DNA from: Tetmemena sp. SeJ-2015
Taxonomy: Eukaryota > Ciliophora > Spirotrichea > Sporadotrichida > Oxytrichidae
Assembly: GCA_027382625.1 (NCBI GenBank)
Contig: JAJKFJ010021074.1
Location: forward strand, 1 to 20,464
Reading direction: 5' to 3'
Length of the DNA: 20,464 nt
Made by a program: the position numbers and the translations under genes. Within the stretch, counting starts at the first letter, position 1; each line of letters opens with the position of its first letter. The notes beneath the pieces were generated by a model. That model was given only the letters and a program-made list of their open reading frames with translations. It did no database searches and had not been told where the DNA came from. This document shows, piece after piece, positions 1 through 9,880 of this stretch.

Positions 1-295
1 TTATTTCTTTTAATTAATTCTTTGATGGTTTTCTATTATATATAAAAAATATTTATATTTCTTTCTCTCTCATTTATATTTTATATTACTACTAGCATAT
101 TTTTTTCAGAAAATCTTTATAATATTATTAATTATTGAAATAAATTCATTTAAATGATATACTTACTCATATTTTAACTAAAATTATTTACTCGATTATA
201 TTTTTATTAAAAATACTTGCTTCATTATTGACTTTTATAGAATAGGAATTTATATTCTTTTACATAAATTCTTCTACTTATCGCTATTACCAAGG
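1..295. other. AT-rich germline DNA, no gene seen
   Basis: Strongly AT-rich sequence with long A/T runs and no convincing reading frame on either strand. It ends where the left arm of the large palindrome begins. It is probably intergenic or eliminated germline sequence. Confidence 0.6.
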
Positions 296-898
296 CTTAT
301 AAATATAGATATATAAAGAGAAATAGTAGGAATTGAAGCAGATATGCAAACTGTCAGCAACTAAACAACAAAGAAGGCTTCTTAAAACACAAGAGCGTAG
401 TGCTTCGTCTATAAAGAAAGTTTCCTTTATAGTCATCATTTTGCTTGCACTCCTATCACTTTAATTCTGGCCATCAATATTCAAGATCCTCAAGATAAAA
501 TATCATCTCACTATTGCAAGGATGAGTAAGTTGCTGTTAATCTTTTGCTTTGCTTTTTAGAGGTCTTCAGATAGCAGTGAATCTCGTTTTTTACTCTAAA
601 AATGCTGTGATATCTCTCAGAACCTTCATGCTTGTCTTCCATTCTTTTTATTTATTAATTAATAGTTAGGAATTAAGCACCCCCAACCGAGCATATATAA
701 TAACTTAATCGATTTAACGTTAAATTCACAGGCGTAACTCCTTGATCAGTTGTGCCACGTCACGTGAAAGCCCACCATCAGTCTTCCATTCTTAATTGCG
801 GAAATCAAAGAAAAATTTAGTTACTCTTATCTATTAAAGCTTTAAATTAAATAAAAATTCTTAAAAGTTACTCACTTTTAAAATAACACAACAATTAA
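296..898 (+). repeat. Left arm of 603-bp palindrome
   Basis: This arm is the reverse complement of 969-1571; paired positions sum to 1867. I compared most of the arm by eye and found no mismatch. Pairing stops abruptly at 295/1572 on the outside and at 899/968 on the inside. The arm contains a less AT-rich block around 675-785 with a CACGTG hexamer near 761, and one 78-codon frame (344-580). No transposase, transposon end motif or target duplication was recognised. It may be a fold-back element, a recent inverted duplication, or an assembly artefact from a hairpin read. Confidence 0.95.
344..580 (+). CDS. Doubtful 78-aa ORF in palindrome arm
   Basis: With TAA/TAG read as Gln, ATG at 344 opens a 78-codon frame ending in TGA at 578-580. 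The same ORF is present in the mirror arm on the minus strand (1523 down to 1287). The product has a moderately hydrophobic middle and no domain I recognise. In AT-rich DNA with a single stop codon, frames of this length arise by chance, so this is a candidate only. Confidence 0.12.
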
Positions 899-968
899 AG
901 ATGTTCTTATTGGACGTCGCTTTTCGAGCTTAAATTTTTTTTGAGATCCTTAATTATCTTTTTTTATC
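899..968. other. Unpaired 70-bp centre of the palindrome
   Basis: This segment separates the two palindrome arms. Its left half includes a more GC-rich stretch (around 913-930, GGACGTCGC followed by TTTTCGAGC) and its right half is T-rich. There is no coding sequence. Confidence 0.8.
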
Positions 969-1571
969 TTAATTGTTGTGTTATTTTAAAAGTGAGTAAC
1001 TTTTAAGAATTTTTATTTAATTTAAAGCTTTAATAGATAAGAGTAACTAAATTTTTCTTTGATTTCCGCAATTAAGAATGGAAGACTGATGGTGGGCTTT
1101 CACGTGACGTGGCACAACTGATCAAGGAGTTACGCCTGTGAATTTAACGTTAAATCGATTAAGTTATTATATATGCTCGGTTGGGGGTGCTTAATTCCTA
1201 ACTATTAATTAATAAATAAAAAGAATGGAAGACAAGCATGAAGGTTCTGAGAGATATCACAGCATTTTTAGAGTAAAAAACGAGATTCACTGCTATCTGA
1301 AGACCTCTAAAAAGCAAAGCAAAAGATTAACAGCAACTTACTCATCCTTGCAATAGTGAGATGATATTTTATCTTGAGGATCTTGAATATTGATGGCCAG
1401 AATTAAAGTGATAGGAGTGCAAGCAAAATGATGACTATAAAGGAAACTTTCTTTATAGACGAAGCACTACGCTCTTGTGTTTTAAGAAGCCTTCTTTGTT
1501 GTTTAGTTGCTGACAGTTTGCATATCTGCTTCAATTCCTACTATTTCTCTTTATATATCTATATTTATAAG
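969..1571 (-). repeat. Right arm of 603-bp palindrome
   Basis: Mirror image of 296-898 with no mismatch found by eye. A conventional-code ORF beginning at 1428 crosses out of this arm into flanking DNA. That argues that ORF is not a conserved gene. Confidence 0.95.
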
Positions 1572-2288
1572 GCCAACACTTTGATAACTGAATATAAAGT
1601 TGGGCAAACATGAAGCAATTCTTAAATGAAGAAGAAATAAAAAAAAACTTAAATAGTTATCAAAATAATTTGACTTATAAACTAAATAACTTATTTCATT
1701 TAAATCTGAAATTTTAGTGTCTATTTTAACCCCAGTTGAGCAATTTAATATAAAATTCGATAATTAAAAGGGAGAGGTGCATACTCCTACCCCGAATAAT
1801 TAACTGCAAATAATTAATTCAACTGCTACACATTTATTCCATTTTAATTTTAAATCAGGAATATTTATTTAAAATTAATTTATCTGTTCTAAATATCACA
1901 TTTTTTATTTGGAAATGCATTAAAATATATTTTGTCTTTTAATAATATAAGATCTACTTTTTAAAGAATATAATAATACTGCTTATAAATTATTAAATTA
2001 GTTTAATTTAAATTTTGTTTATATTTAGGACATATTTAAACTGTTCAAGAATAATTATTAAAAATAACTAAAATATTTAAAGGAGAAATGTCTTATATAG
2101 CTAAAAGATTATTGCTTAAATTTAATTATTAATTAAATCATATAATTAAAAAAAAATTATTTAGCTGTGAGATTCGAATATGATTTATTAAATTTGATAT
2201 ATATATTATTTTTAATTTATTTTAAGCCTTAATTAATTAAAAAGGGATTATTATAGTGTAACATTAAATAATATTTTGCTTTTAATCC
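1572..2288. other. AT-rich IES-like or intergenic DNA
   Basis: Very AT-rich stretch with many TTTAAT and AATTAAT runs and no persuasive coding sequence. Its composition matches the proven IESs elsewhere in this window, but no pointer pair could be assigned. Confidence 0.5.
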
Positions 2289-2520
2289 ATGCAATTAAGT
2301 TTAAGTGGAATTAAGTAGTAACCCCACCAGGGTGTATATACATACGATCACTGGAGTGCCCTGACTAGACTATTAGTTGTAAACCCAAGAAGTCAGTTAA
2401 CTAGTTATGACGATCTTATTGAAGGGGCAAGAGAAAAAAATAGTTGAATGAATTCTAGAACTCTATCTTGTCTCAAATTCTGAGCACATCACACAAAAAA
2501 TACTGTTTTGCTAACAGCTG
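2289..2520 (+). other. Coding-like island, unidentified MDS?
   Basis: Composition rises sharply from the flanking AT-rich DNA. ATG 2289 opens 52 codons with TAA/TAG as Gln, ending at TGA 2445-2447; the C-terminal part reads GVYTYDHWSALTRLL, then SQLTSYDDLIEG. The frame breaks at a run of seven A (about 2433-2439). In another frame the sequence stays open to TGA at about 2520 with a helix-like Gln/Asn-rich stretch. I do not recognise the family. It may be a single MDS of a gene whose other parts lie elsewhere. Confidence 0.3.
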
Positions 2521-2704
2521 ATTAGACGCATTGTGGGAGGAAAAAATAAATGTTGGCTTACCTAATTTTTGTGTTTGGGATACAGTTGTCTTGCCTCACA
2601 CATATACCCAACAGAGGCTTCCACATGAGTACTACTACAGCATAATCCTCATTCACTTAACGATTTCTAGCCGCCCTCATTGCTTCGGGTTAGGGTTCAA
2701 CAAA

Positions 2705-2896
2705 ATGGGAGGAGGGGGCTCGCACAGCTTCAGTACTAACCACAATCCTCATACTCATCTACTAGATCACTTATTTACTCGCAGCGGATCACCAAATTAT
2801 ATCGTCTTTAGGGGATAAGCAACGAAACTGAGGCGGAGAGAAATGGCTGCTAATATCCCTTCTCCAGCCAAGCTCAATTTTAAATCAAGTCTCAGG
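2705..2896 (+). CDS. Unidentified gene A, 5' MDS
   Basis: ATG 2705, preceded by AACAAA, opens a frame starting MGGGGSHSFSTNHNPHTH. It passes through one in-frame TAA (Gln) and a second in-frame ATG at 2843 (MAANIPSPAKLNFK), and stays open to a possible MDS end at 2887-2896. The upstream sequence is also open back to 2531. The overlapping +1 frame from ATG 2632 encodes a 68-aa protein with a hydrophobic segment and ends in TGA 2836-2838, so the true frame is not settled. The last ten bases (AAGTCTCAGG) recur exactly at 3561-3570. Joining there continues the frame as SSLRVKLKNKIKTDARKG. The function is unknown. Confidence 0.35.
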
Positions 2897-3035
2897 TACT
2901 AGATTTTAATTTTCTAATTTAATAATATCCATGCAATTTATTTTAAATAATTTTTATTGTTGATAATATTTTCAAAGAAAATAAGAAATCCTATAGACTT
3001 ACTCGACACTCGAGTTGAAATTTATTTTAAATTAA

Positions 3036-3200
3036 AAGGCGCCAGCAATTGCTCCACTTATTAAGAAACAACTAAAAGAAAGATTTCCAGCCTTCAATAC
3101 TTAAATACTTTATTTTAATTAATTCAATGACAAGGTTCCTGAAAATCTTAATGACCCCATGTTTGCTCCAAATATTACTAAAAAGGATTCCAAGCAAATT
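3036..3200 (+). other. Coding-like island inside candidate IES
   Basis: An open frame from AAG 3036 reads KAPAIAPLIKKQLKERF and later NDKVPENLNDPMFAPN, with TAA as Gln. Codons are more T/A-ending than in the well supported genes. It has no start or stop and no family I recognise. It may be a nested MDS or a decayed gene fragment. Confidence 0.25.
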
Positions 3201-3300
3201 TAATTAATATTTAAACTTTAATTTGTAAAAATATTTAAACATAAAATACCGATATTATAAAATATATTATAATATAAAGTAAAAGGGGAAAAAATAATTT

Positions 3301-3432
3301 GTTCATTATAAAGTTTTAGATTATTCTGTATCTTATAATATTGCTCCTAATGAGTTCTTAAAGCATATGGATACCTCATTTGAAAATTTCTTTTATCAAA
3401 GAGAATACACACTCGGTAATTTCAATTATTGA
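3301..3432 (+). other. Second coding-like island, ends in TGA
   Basis: A 43-codon frame from GTT 3301 to TGA 3430-3432 reads VHYKVLDYSVSYNIAPNEF and then an aromatic-rich tail. It is AT-rich but protein-like. No start codon and no pointer partner was found; the function is unknown. Confidence 0.22.
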
Positions 3433-3557
3433 AATGTTTATACTGAATTTTTTATTTTATGCTAAAAATGATAATAAATTAAAAATGATAAATTTTCTTT
3501 TTTTTAAATAAATGAAATAGGTTATTTCTTTGTTGAAATATTATCTATTATTAATTT

Positions 3558-3791
3558 TTGAAGTCTCAGGGTGAAGCTCAAAAATAAGATCAAAACTGAT
3601 GCAAGGAAGGGGAGGTTTGGTGACTGTTTTTAAAAAAATGATATAATTGATAAATTTTAAATTAAAAAATGGCAGGTGGAAAGACACAAGCACATCACAA
3701 CAAGTTCAACTTCCAGGCCACCACCTCACGCCACCCGCTTCTCCACCACTGCGCTCACCAACGCCAACAGCCTCCTCGACCTCAAGGTCAA
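3558..3791 (+). repeat. Left arm of second inverted repeat (MDS-like)
   Basis: This arm pairs with 3930-4171 in inverse orientation, with a handful of substitutions and small indels. Its outer edge lies 3 bp from the candidate pointer at 3561-3570, so the duplicated unit may be an MDS. It carries a GC-rich block and then an AT-rich leader before ATG 3669 (MAGGKTQAHHNKFNFQATTS). Compared with the right arm it has lost about six bases net shortly after that ATG, keeping frame. In a different frame it encodes FSTTALTNANSLLDLKV, so a frameshift may have preceded the duplication. Confidence 0.85.
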
Positions 3792-3811
3792 CTTTGAACT
3801 TGCTGTAAAGT

Positions 3812-3928
3812 TCAAAGGCAGTAATCCAACTTAGTACGAGAGGAATAGTTGGTTCAGATAATGATGTCTCTAAAACAAGGGTAAAACAAAAGTGAAGCTA
3901 CCATCTGTAGGATTATGACTGAAACTGC
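3812..3928 (+). pseudogene. 26S rRNA fragment with sarcin-ricin loop
   Basis: The hallmark sarcin-ricin sequence AGTACGAGAGGAA is at 3833-3845, preceded by GGCAGTAATCCAACTT and followed by AGTTGGTTCAGATAAT, as in the 3' part of eukaryotic nuclear large-subunit rRNA. About 35 bases later comes GAAGCTACCATCTG, then GGATTATGACTGAA (3910-3923). In rRNA these two blocks lie in the same order at nearly the same spacing. The helix between them does not look like normal rRNA (it is A-rich), and the fragment is only about 115 bp. It is therefore a decayed copy, not a functional gene. It sits in the unpaired centre of an inverted repeat. Confidence 0.85.
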
Positions 3929-3929
3929 T

Positions 3930-4171
3930 TTGACCTTGAGGTCGAGGAGGCTGTTGGCGTTGGTGAGCGCAGTGGTGGAGAAGCTGGTGGCGTGAGGTGG
4001 TGGCCTGGAAGTTGAACTTGTTGTTGATGTGCTTGTAGTCTGTGTCTTCACCTGCCATTGTTAATTTAAAATTTATCAGATATATATCACTTTTTTAAAA
4101 ACAGTCACCAAACCTCCCCTTCCTTGCATCAGTTTTGATCTTATTATTGAGCTTCACCCTGATGACTTCAA
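3930..4171 (-). repeat. Right arm of second inverted repeat (MDS-like)
   Basis: Inverse copy of 3558-3791. On the minus strand, ATG 4058 begins MAGEDTDYKHINNKFNFQAT, the better preserved version of the start seen in the left arm, preceded by an AT-rich leader typical of ciliate 5' regions. The pointer-like sequence of the left arm is interrupted here by one extra base (AAGTCATCAGG). The gene is unidentified; the frame runs into the rRNA-like spacer, so neither copy is complete here. Confidence 0.85.
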
Positions 4172-4365
4172 TAGTCTATTTTTCCTTGTGTATATTTTGG
4201 TTTAAATCCTTATTCTTATGAGTTAAATATAAAATAAATAGTGACAAACTTTTGAAGCTTAGTTTTAATCAATTTTTTAGTATTAAGGAAGGAACAATAA
4301 TTAAACAACTAATTTTTAAATAGAAATATCTTTCTTGAATTTTAAATAAGATTGCCTATTTAATT
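4172..4365. other. AT-rich spacer before the PPR gene
   Basis: AT-rich, IES-like DNA without a credible frame. It separates the second inverted repeat from the first visible PPR exon. The 5' MDS of the PPR gene is not here. Confidence 0.5.
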
Positions 4366-6468
4366 GTGAAATACTACCTGCAAGTGCTTGCGCATCAATA
4401 TAAACCCTAAAATGCTTTGGAAGCTTTTAGAAAAATGGAGGTGATGGGGATAGTTCCAGACGACGAATCATACAACCATTTAATGACAGCCTTTGCCAGG
4501 ATGAAGGATGTGGACACTGTAGAGAAATTAAACCAAGAAGCCATTTAAAAGTATAATTTACCTACTAGCTTACAGAGGTAAACTTCTTTCTATTAAAATG
4601 CTTGAAATGGATATTTATCATATAAATTTATATTTTTGGACAAGAGTTTACAACGCATTAATCCTGGCGTTAGCTAAATCAAATAGAGCAGAGGAGGCTG
4701 AGAAAGTAATAAGAGAAATGAAGTAGGCAGGTTTGAGACCAGATTGCATTTGCTTTACAACTTTAATTGATGCGTACAAGAGGGCGAGAAACATTCCTAA
4801 ATGCTGGGAGTTGTTCGACCTCTACCATACTATAGAATTAATTTATAAATCAGATGGAAAGGGGGCAGATGAATTTCTAATTAGCTACATGATAAGACTG
4901 TGCTCAGCTACTCACGACTCAGAGAAAGCTATCAGACTCTTCAACGAGTTTGAAACTCTGGGATATATCAGACACTGCAAACCTTACAACTCAATCATTT
5001 TCGCACTGGCCTCAACTCATAGGTACTCTGAAAATATTCAAATATCTATTTTCCATTTATTTTAATAGCCTAAAACATAAAAAGTATTTTGTAAGATGAA
5101 AAGGCGCTTGAATACTGGCACAAAATGCATTTGGATTAAGTTCATCCTGACAGACATACATTTGTAGCAGCTCTCAAGGCATGCGCTCAACTTGGAGATC
5201 AATCATTTATCATATTGCATTACAATGATTTTTAAATATTTTTAGTTTTTTCTAACATTGTATTGCTATAGATTAATATGCCACAAAATATATCTTTTTA
5301 TTAGAATTCCCAATTTTCTATGATTTAATTTGGCTTTAAGTAAAAAGCTCATCACCTTAATTATCATAATAAATAATTGAACGGCAATAAATTGGTTTAA
5401 TTATAAAGATGTGAAGACAGCATTTGACGTGCTTTAGGAAATGAAGATTAAAGGGTTTCCAATGAATGAGTACATCTACAATGAGTTGATTAAAGTGTAC
5501 GCAGGGGCTTGCAGATAGAAGGGAGTCATTCAAAAACACTAGGACATGTTTATAGACGATGCCTGGAAACTGCTTGATAATATGAAACAAGAAAGCATCG
5601 ACCCCAATATCCATATTCTCAACTCAATGGTCCAAATGTATAGTCAATCCCTCAAAACTCATTCTTATATTTTGCAAACTCCTGAACTAGAAACCAAGGT
5701 GCTTCCTCTATTTGAGAAATACAAAATAAAGCACGATATGTTCACCTATCAGCATTTAATTAGAGCCTACCTTAATACAAGAGAAAACAAAATCATTCAT
5801 GCTTTTTATAAATTATTTTATAATATTTAATTTACTTTTTCTCATGCAATTTTAATGCCTGATAAAAGATTACTCAATTAAGATTATCACAGAACAAATT
5901 ATGTTTATATTATATATAGTCTTATAATTTTAATTGCAATTGAAATCACATAAATTCTTTTTAGATATCTTTATAACTAAGTAAGAATATAATTTCCCTA
6001 ACTTATTAAATAAGATTTGTTTTTAAAACGATACCATTATGAACTTGTACGACAGACTAGTTTAAAATGAGGGTCTTTAGCCAAACCAAATGATCTTGGA
6101 CATGACTCTGGAAACTGCACTTAGACTCCAAGGATCAGACAGAATTGGAGATCTTCTGGATAAATACGTTGAACTTAAAAAGAAACCAGCAAACTATTTG
6201 TTAAACCACATAAGTTAGCTCAGACAACTCCCTGATAGAATATATGTCCTTCTTAGAGAAAACTGGCCCACAAAGGGATTCGTTTCAAAGAGCATTAGAA
6301 CATTCGAAAAACCTCAGTTCAGAAATACAAAAGCAGACGCTAAACTTCCAAAATTAAACACTTTCAAATCAAATACTCGCCTTAAAAAACAGAAGAAATC
6401 TCCAATTAAGTTCCATTTAATTCTTAATTAAGTACAAGGATAGAAAGGCACTCAACTCAGCAGGATGA
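4366..6468 (+). CDS. PPR-repeat protein, 5' end missing
   Basis: Pentatricopeptide-repeat proteins bind RNA, usually in mitochondria. Coding runs 4366-4577, 4645-5034, 5103-5199, 5411-5788, 6030-6411 and 6434-6468. The sum is exactly 498 codons (497 aa plus TGA) once one intron and four IESs are removed. Successive helical-pair repeats are visible: YNHLMTAFARMKD, YNALILALAKSNRAEEAEKV, CFTTLIDAYKRA, YNSIIFALASTHRYSEKALE, TFVAALKACAQLGDVKTAF, YIYNELIKVYAG and FTYQHLIRAYL. The C-terminal tail is Lys/Arg-rich, ending KDRKALNSAG. Gln is encoded by several TAA/TAG codons. There is no ATG before 4366, so an N-terminal MDS, including any targeting peptide, must lie elsewhere. The stop is visible only after the last 22-bp IES is removed; without that the frame runs into the next gene. 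Confidence 0.9.
4578..4644 (+). other. Intron (67 nt) in PPR gene
   Basis: Starts GTAAAC and ends ACAAG. Splicing gives SLQRVYNAL in frame. The flanking AGAG repeat, if used as a pointer, would break the frame, so this is an intron rather than an IES. Confidence 0.85.
5035..5102 (+). other. IES, 68 bp, pointer TGAAAA
   Basis: TGAAAA is at 5029-5034 and 5097-5102. Excision joins THRYS to EKALEYW in frame. The insert is AT-rich with no GT-AG ends. Confidence 0.92.
5200..5410 (+). other. IES, 211 bp, pointer AGAT
   Basis: AGAT is at 5196-5199 and 5407-5410. Excision restores QLGDVKTAFDV in frame. The interior is AT-rich and non-coding. Confidence 0.92.
5789..6029 (+). other. IES, 241 bp, pointer AAAAC
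   Basis: AAAAC is at 5784-5788 and 6025-6029. Excision gives NTRENDTIMNLYD in frame. The interior is about 80 percent AT by eye. Confidence 0.92.
6412..6433 (+). other. IES, 22 bp, pointer AATTAAGT
   Basis: AATTAAGT is at 6404-6411 and 6426-6433, leaving only 14 unique bases between. Excision changes the frame and exposes the PPR stop: SPIKYKDRKALNSAG then TGA 6466-6468. If retained, the frame stays open into the downstream protease gene. Confidence 0.92.
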
Positions 6469-6554
6469 ATTTGCGGTCTCAGTATTTTTTCTAATTAATC
6501 ACTCACTCATTTAAGATAGAAGTTGGATTCAATCAATAATTATTATAATAAGTG

Positions 6555-7671
<1,117 letters not shown>

Positions 7672-8174
7672 AAGATCAGAAACTTGTCAATCAATCAGAA
7701 CCCTTCAATGATTAATACTTTACATTTAAGATTTACAACTACTATTAAAAAAGACTGTCTCCTTTTGTTGATAGTATTGAATTGTTTTTAATGTACGATT
7801 CCTCTTCCACCTGATGCCTCTCTAAACATTTCCAAGATAAATAAATATGATAAAGCAAACTAAGTGGATTTATTTATAAAGAGTATAAATTATATTTTGA
7901 AATGCTCCATTTTTCTTTTAAAAAAAAGGTTAAATTTTAAAGCGAACTTATTACTTTTAATTAATTATTTGGTCCAATTAGTTTATCAAATTTGAGATAT
8001 TAGTAATTTAATTAGCCTTATAACATTTAATTATATTTTTATTAATTTTTTTTTGCCACGAAAATTAGACATTTTTTAAATAATCTTCATATTCACATTG
8101 AAAGAGTAGACTAATATAGTTAAAAAATTTAAATAAAAATGGGAATTAAATTAAAATAATAATTGAAGAGTTGT
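7672..8174. other. AT-rich intergenic DNA
   Basis: 3' flank of the protease, then T- and A-rich DNA without a supported gene. An AATAAATA tract near 7840 could serve in 3'-end formation, but this is only composition. Confidence 0.5.
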
Positions 8175-8400
8175 AAAATGTTGGCCGTTAACTAGCTATA
8201 TACGAGAATTGTTCGATGGCTTATTTAATTTTAATAGGAATCTGTTCTGTTTCCATTACGATAAGAGCCTTCTGCTTAGAGATCTAGATTATTTTGTCTC
8301 TGAACCAAGAAATTACCAAGTTCACAAACTTATGACTAGGTAACTCTCTACATAGACCTTGCTCGAAGAGTTTGCAAGGATTAATAATTGCTTAGAATTT
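8175..8400. other. Coding-like island of uncertain strand
   Basis: Composition rises relative to both flanks. The plus frame through AGG 8236 is open and protein-like (RNLFCFHYDKSLLLRDLDYF, then a stretch ending LLEEFARIN). At least one minus frame is also open and protein-like (HKFVNLVISWFRDKII). It could be an MDS of the incomplete EF-hand gene next door or of another gene. ACGATA at about 8259 also occurs near the end of the EF-hand coding region. That join would be in frame only if the plus strand is used, and the product does not extend the EF-hand family convincingly. Confidence 0.3.
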
Positions 8401-8507
8401 AATGCTTATATAATGATCATAATTCAAGTCAAATATCTCACACTTCAATTGCCAAGGATTTATAATTTATTAATTTATTTCTTAATTTAATTATCTTTTT
8501 TTTTTTA

Positions 8508-9736
8508 TCAAATTCTCAAATATAATTAAACAAATTAAGACTTTGATTTGAATCTTATATTTGAGGTTACAATTAAATCCTCTGATTTGAGTTTAGTATC
8601 GTCTTCAAAAGGGAGAAACTTTTGTTTAGAGTAGGATGATAGTTCCTGGATTGAAATTCTCTCGTCCATGTCTTAGTCTATTGCTAGGAATAAGTTTTTG
8701 ATGATCTCAATTGGGATTTCAAGTGGGGCGTCTCTTTGGTTGAGATACTTGGGAGGACCAGAGTAAGTTTGCGCAAGATCTTTCATGCTTGATTAAAGGA
8801 AAGGTTGTTGTGCCTTGAGAGCAGCCTCTTGCACAGCTGACCTTTAAGCAAGTCTATCTCTTTCAGCTTGAAGAGTGAGAACGTGATCCACAATATCGTA
8901 GCGTTTAGTTCCATACCATGGCTGCTGGTGTTCTAGTTTGGATTACTCGTTCAAACTTGTGTTGTGCATTTGGTTTTCATCTATTTAGAGATAAGGTTAA
9001 AGCTGGTTTCTGATGTCAAAACTCAGAACTAGAAACTTAAGAGACAGAGTGTTCTCATCTTCGATTTCTGGAAACCCTAGCCACACATCTTCCTCGTATA
9101 TAGCTTTAAATGCTAACTCTTCAGGCTTGCAGTTTTCGAAGGTGGATGCATAGTCAGCTCCTAGAAGAGACTTCAAACTGAAAAGTCTCTCTAAAATCAG
9201 CACATAGGCGAATGTTTCTAGGCCTGTGTAAGGAATATATAAATAAATTCCTCTAAGTTTTATCTCTAGCAGGTTGTTTGATTGCACTTGAATTTGGGAG
9301 AAAGAGTTTATATCATAGGGCAGAGGGGGTCTATTCTTGAATAAGCTTGCTAAGTCTCCAATTAAAGATATAATTATAGCAGCGAGGAGGTATCTCTCCC
9401 CGTCATTCATGTTAAGATTAAACTTTTCAAGAGCAACTTCTATCTTAGAATTGTTCAAAGAGGGAAACGTTATGGTTTCCTTGGCAAGTTCTTCGTTTAC
9501 CTGATACTTATTGGTATCTTGGAGTATTGATTCCAAGTACTCGCAAATAATATAATGAACTCAGCTACCAAGAAGGAGTTTTTATTAAGGTAATTAAACT
9601 AGTTCTTGATCCTATCCATCAAGTCCCACTTGGTTTCCTGGTCAAAGGGGATGTTGCCAATTTAGTTTAACTCAAACAAGTCTGTTGGATGAGATTGGAG
9701 TTGATTCTTGCTGTCGTAGTGGCTTAGCTCCTCCAT
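8508..9736 (-). CDS. EF-hand protein, N-terminal part (C-terminus elsewhere)
   Basis: ATG 9736 begins MEELSHYDSKNQLQSHPTDL. After removal of a 20-bp IES the frame runs 402 codons to TGA 8508-8510. A large helical N-terminal region precedes a conserved-looking block (KRYDIVDHVLTLQAERDRLA, later EAALKAQQPFL and PPKYLNQRDAPLEIP). A canonical EF-hand loop lies at about residues 347-358 (DQDMDERISIQE), with acidic residues at positions 1, 3, 5 and 12. After KFLPFEDDT the sequence becomes AT-rich and the C-terminus is not convincing, so the MDS probably ends near 8595. I infer that the rest of the protein is the plus-strand segment 10924-12318. It is divergent from the Rab gene with 144 bp between starts. 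It is probably a calcium-regulated structural protein; no enzymatic domain was seen. Confidence 0.8.
8552..8590 (-). other. Possible 39-bp IES near end of EF-hand MDS
   Basis: TGATTTGA (TCAAATCA on the coding strand) occurs at 8544-8551 and 8583-8590. The 39-bp period keeps frame either way, so frame gives no test. The region beyond is AT-rich, and the pair could be chance or an intermediate pointer. Confidence 0.3.
9543..9562 (-). other. IES, 20 bp, pointer GAGT
   Basis: The pointer is ACTC on the plus strand, at 9539-9542 and 9559-9562, with 16 bases between. Excision joins SFLVAEYLESILQD in frame and connects the start codon at 9736 to the long frame below. Confidence 0.92.
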
Positions 9737-9880
9737 TCTTTAAAGTTTAATTTATTTCATTCATGCACTGCTGATTATAAGTATAAGAGTGGGTGGATTG
9801 AGAAGTGTTTGTTGAATTAAACTGGAAGTACTGACGAAGAGATTAGATATTGTGAATTATTAAAGTAGAGAATAGGCTTA
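9737..9880. promoter_or_regulatory. Divergent intergenic region, EF-hand/Rab
   Basis: 144 bp of AT-rich sequence between two divergent start codons. It must hold both 5' leaders. If the genes belong to different nanochromosomes it also holds two telomere-addition sites. No specific motif is identified. Confidence 0.4.

Larger units (their letters stand above)
2897..3570 (+). other. Candidate 674-bp IES, 10-bp pointer
   Basis: AAGTCTCAGG occurs at 2887-2896 and 3561-3570. The left copy follows coding-like DNA and the right copy opens the first arm of an inverted repeat. Excision of the intervening DNA plus one repeat keeps the frame open. Most of the interval is AT-rich, but it contains two coding-like islands (3036-3200 and 3301-3432), which could be nested MDSs of another gene. 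Confidence 0.55.

Noticed and set aside
1428..1613. 61-codon conventional ORF starting MMTIKETFF
   Set aside because: It begins in the palindrome arm and ends in unrelated flanking DNA, so it cannot be a conserved unit; it is chance in AT-rich DNA.
4573..4646. IES with AGAG pointer in place of the PPR intron
   Set aside because: Excision at AGAG gives the wrong frame; GT-AG splicing gives the right one.
8622..8636. AAACAAA as a direct pointer between the EF-hand part and 10924
   Set aside because: The join is in frame, but it would discard the coding-like KFLPFEDDT segment; a separate linking MDS is more likely.
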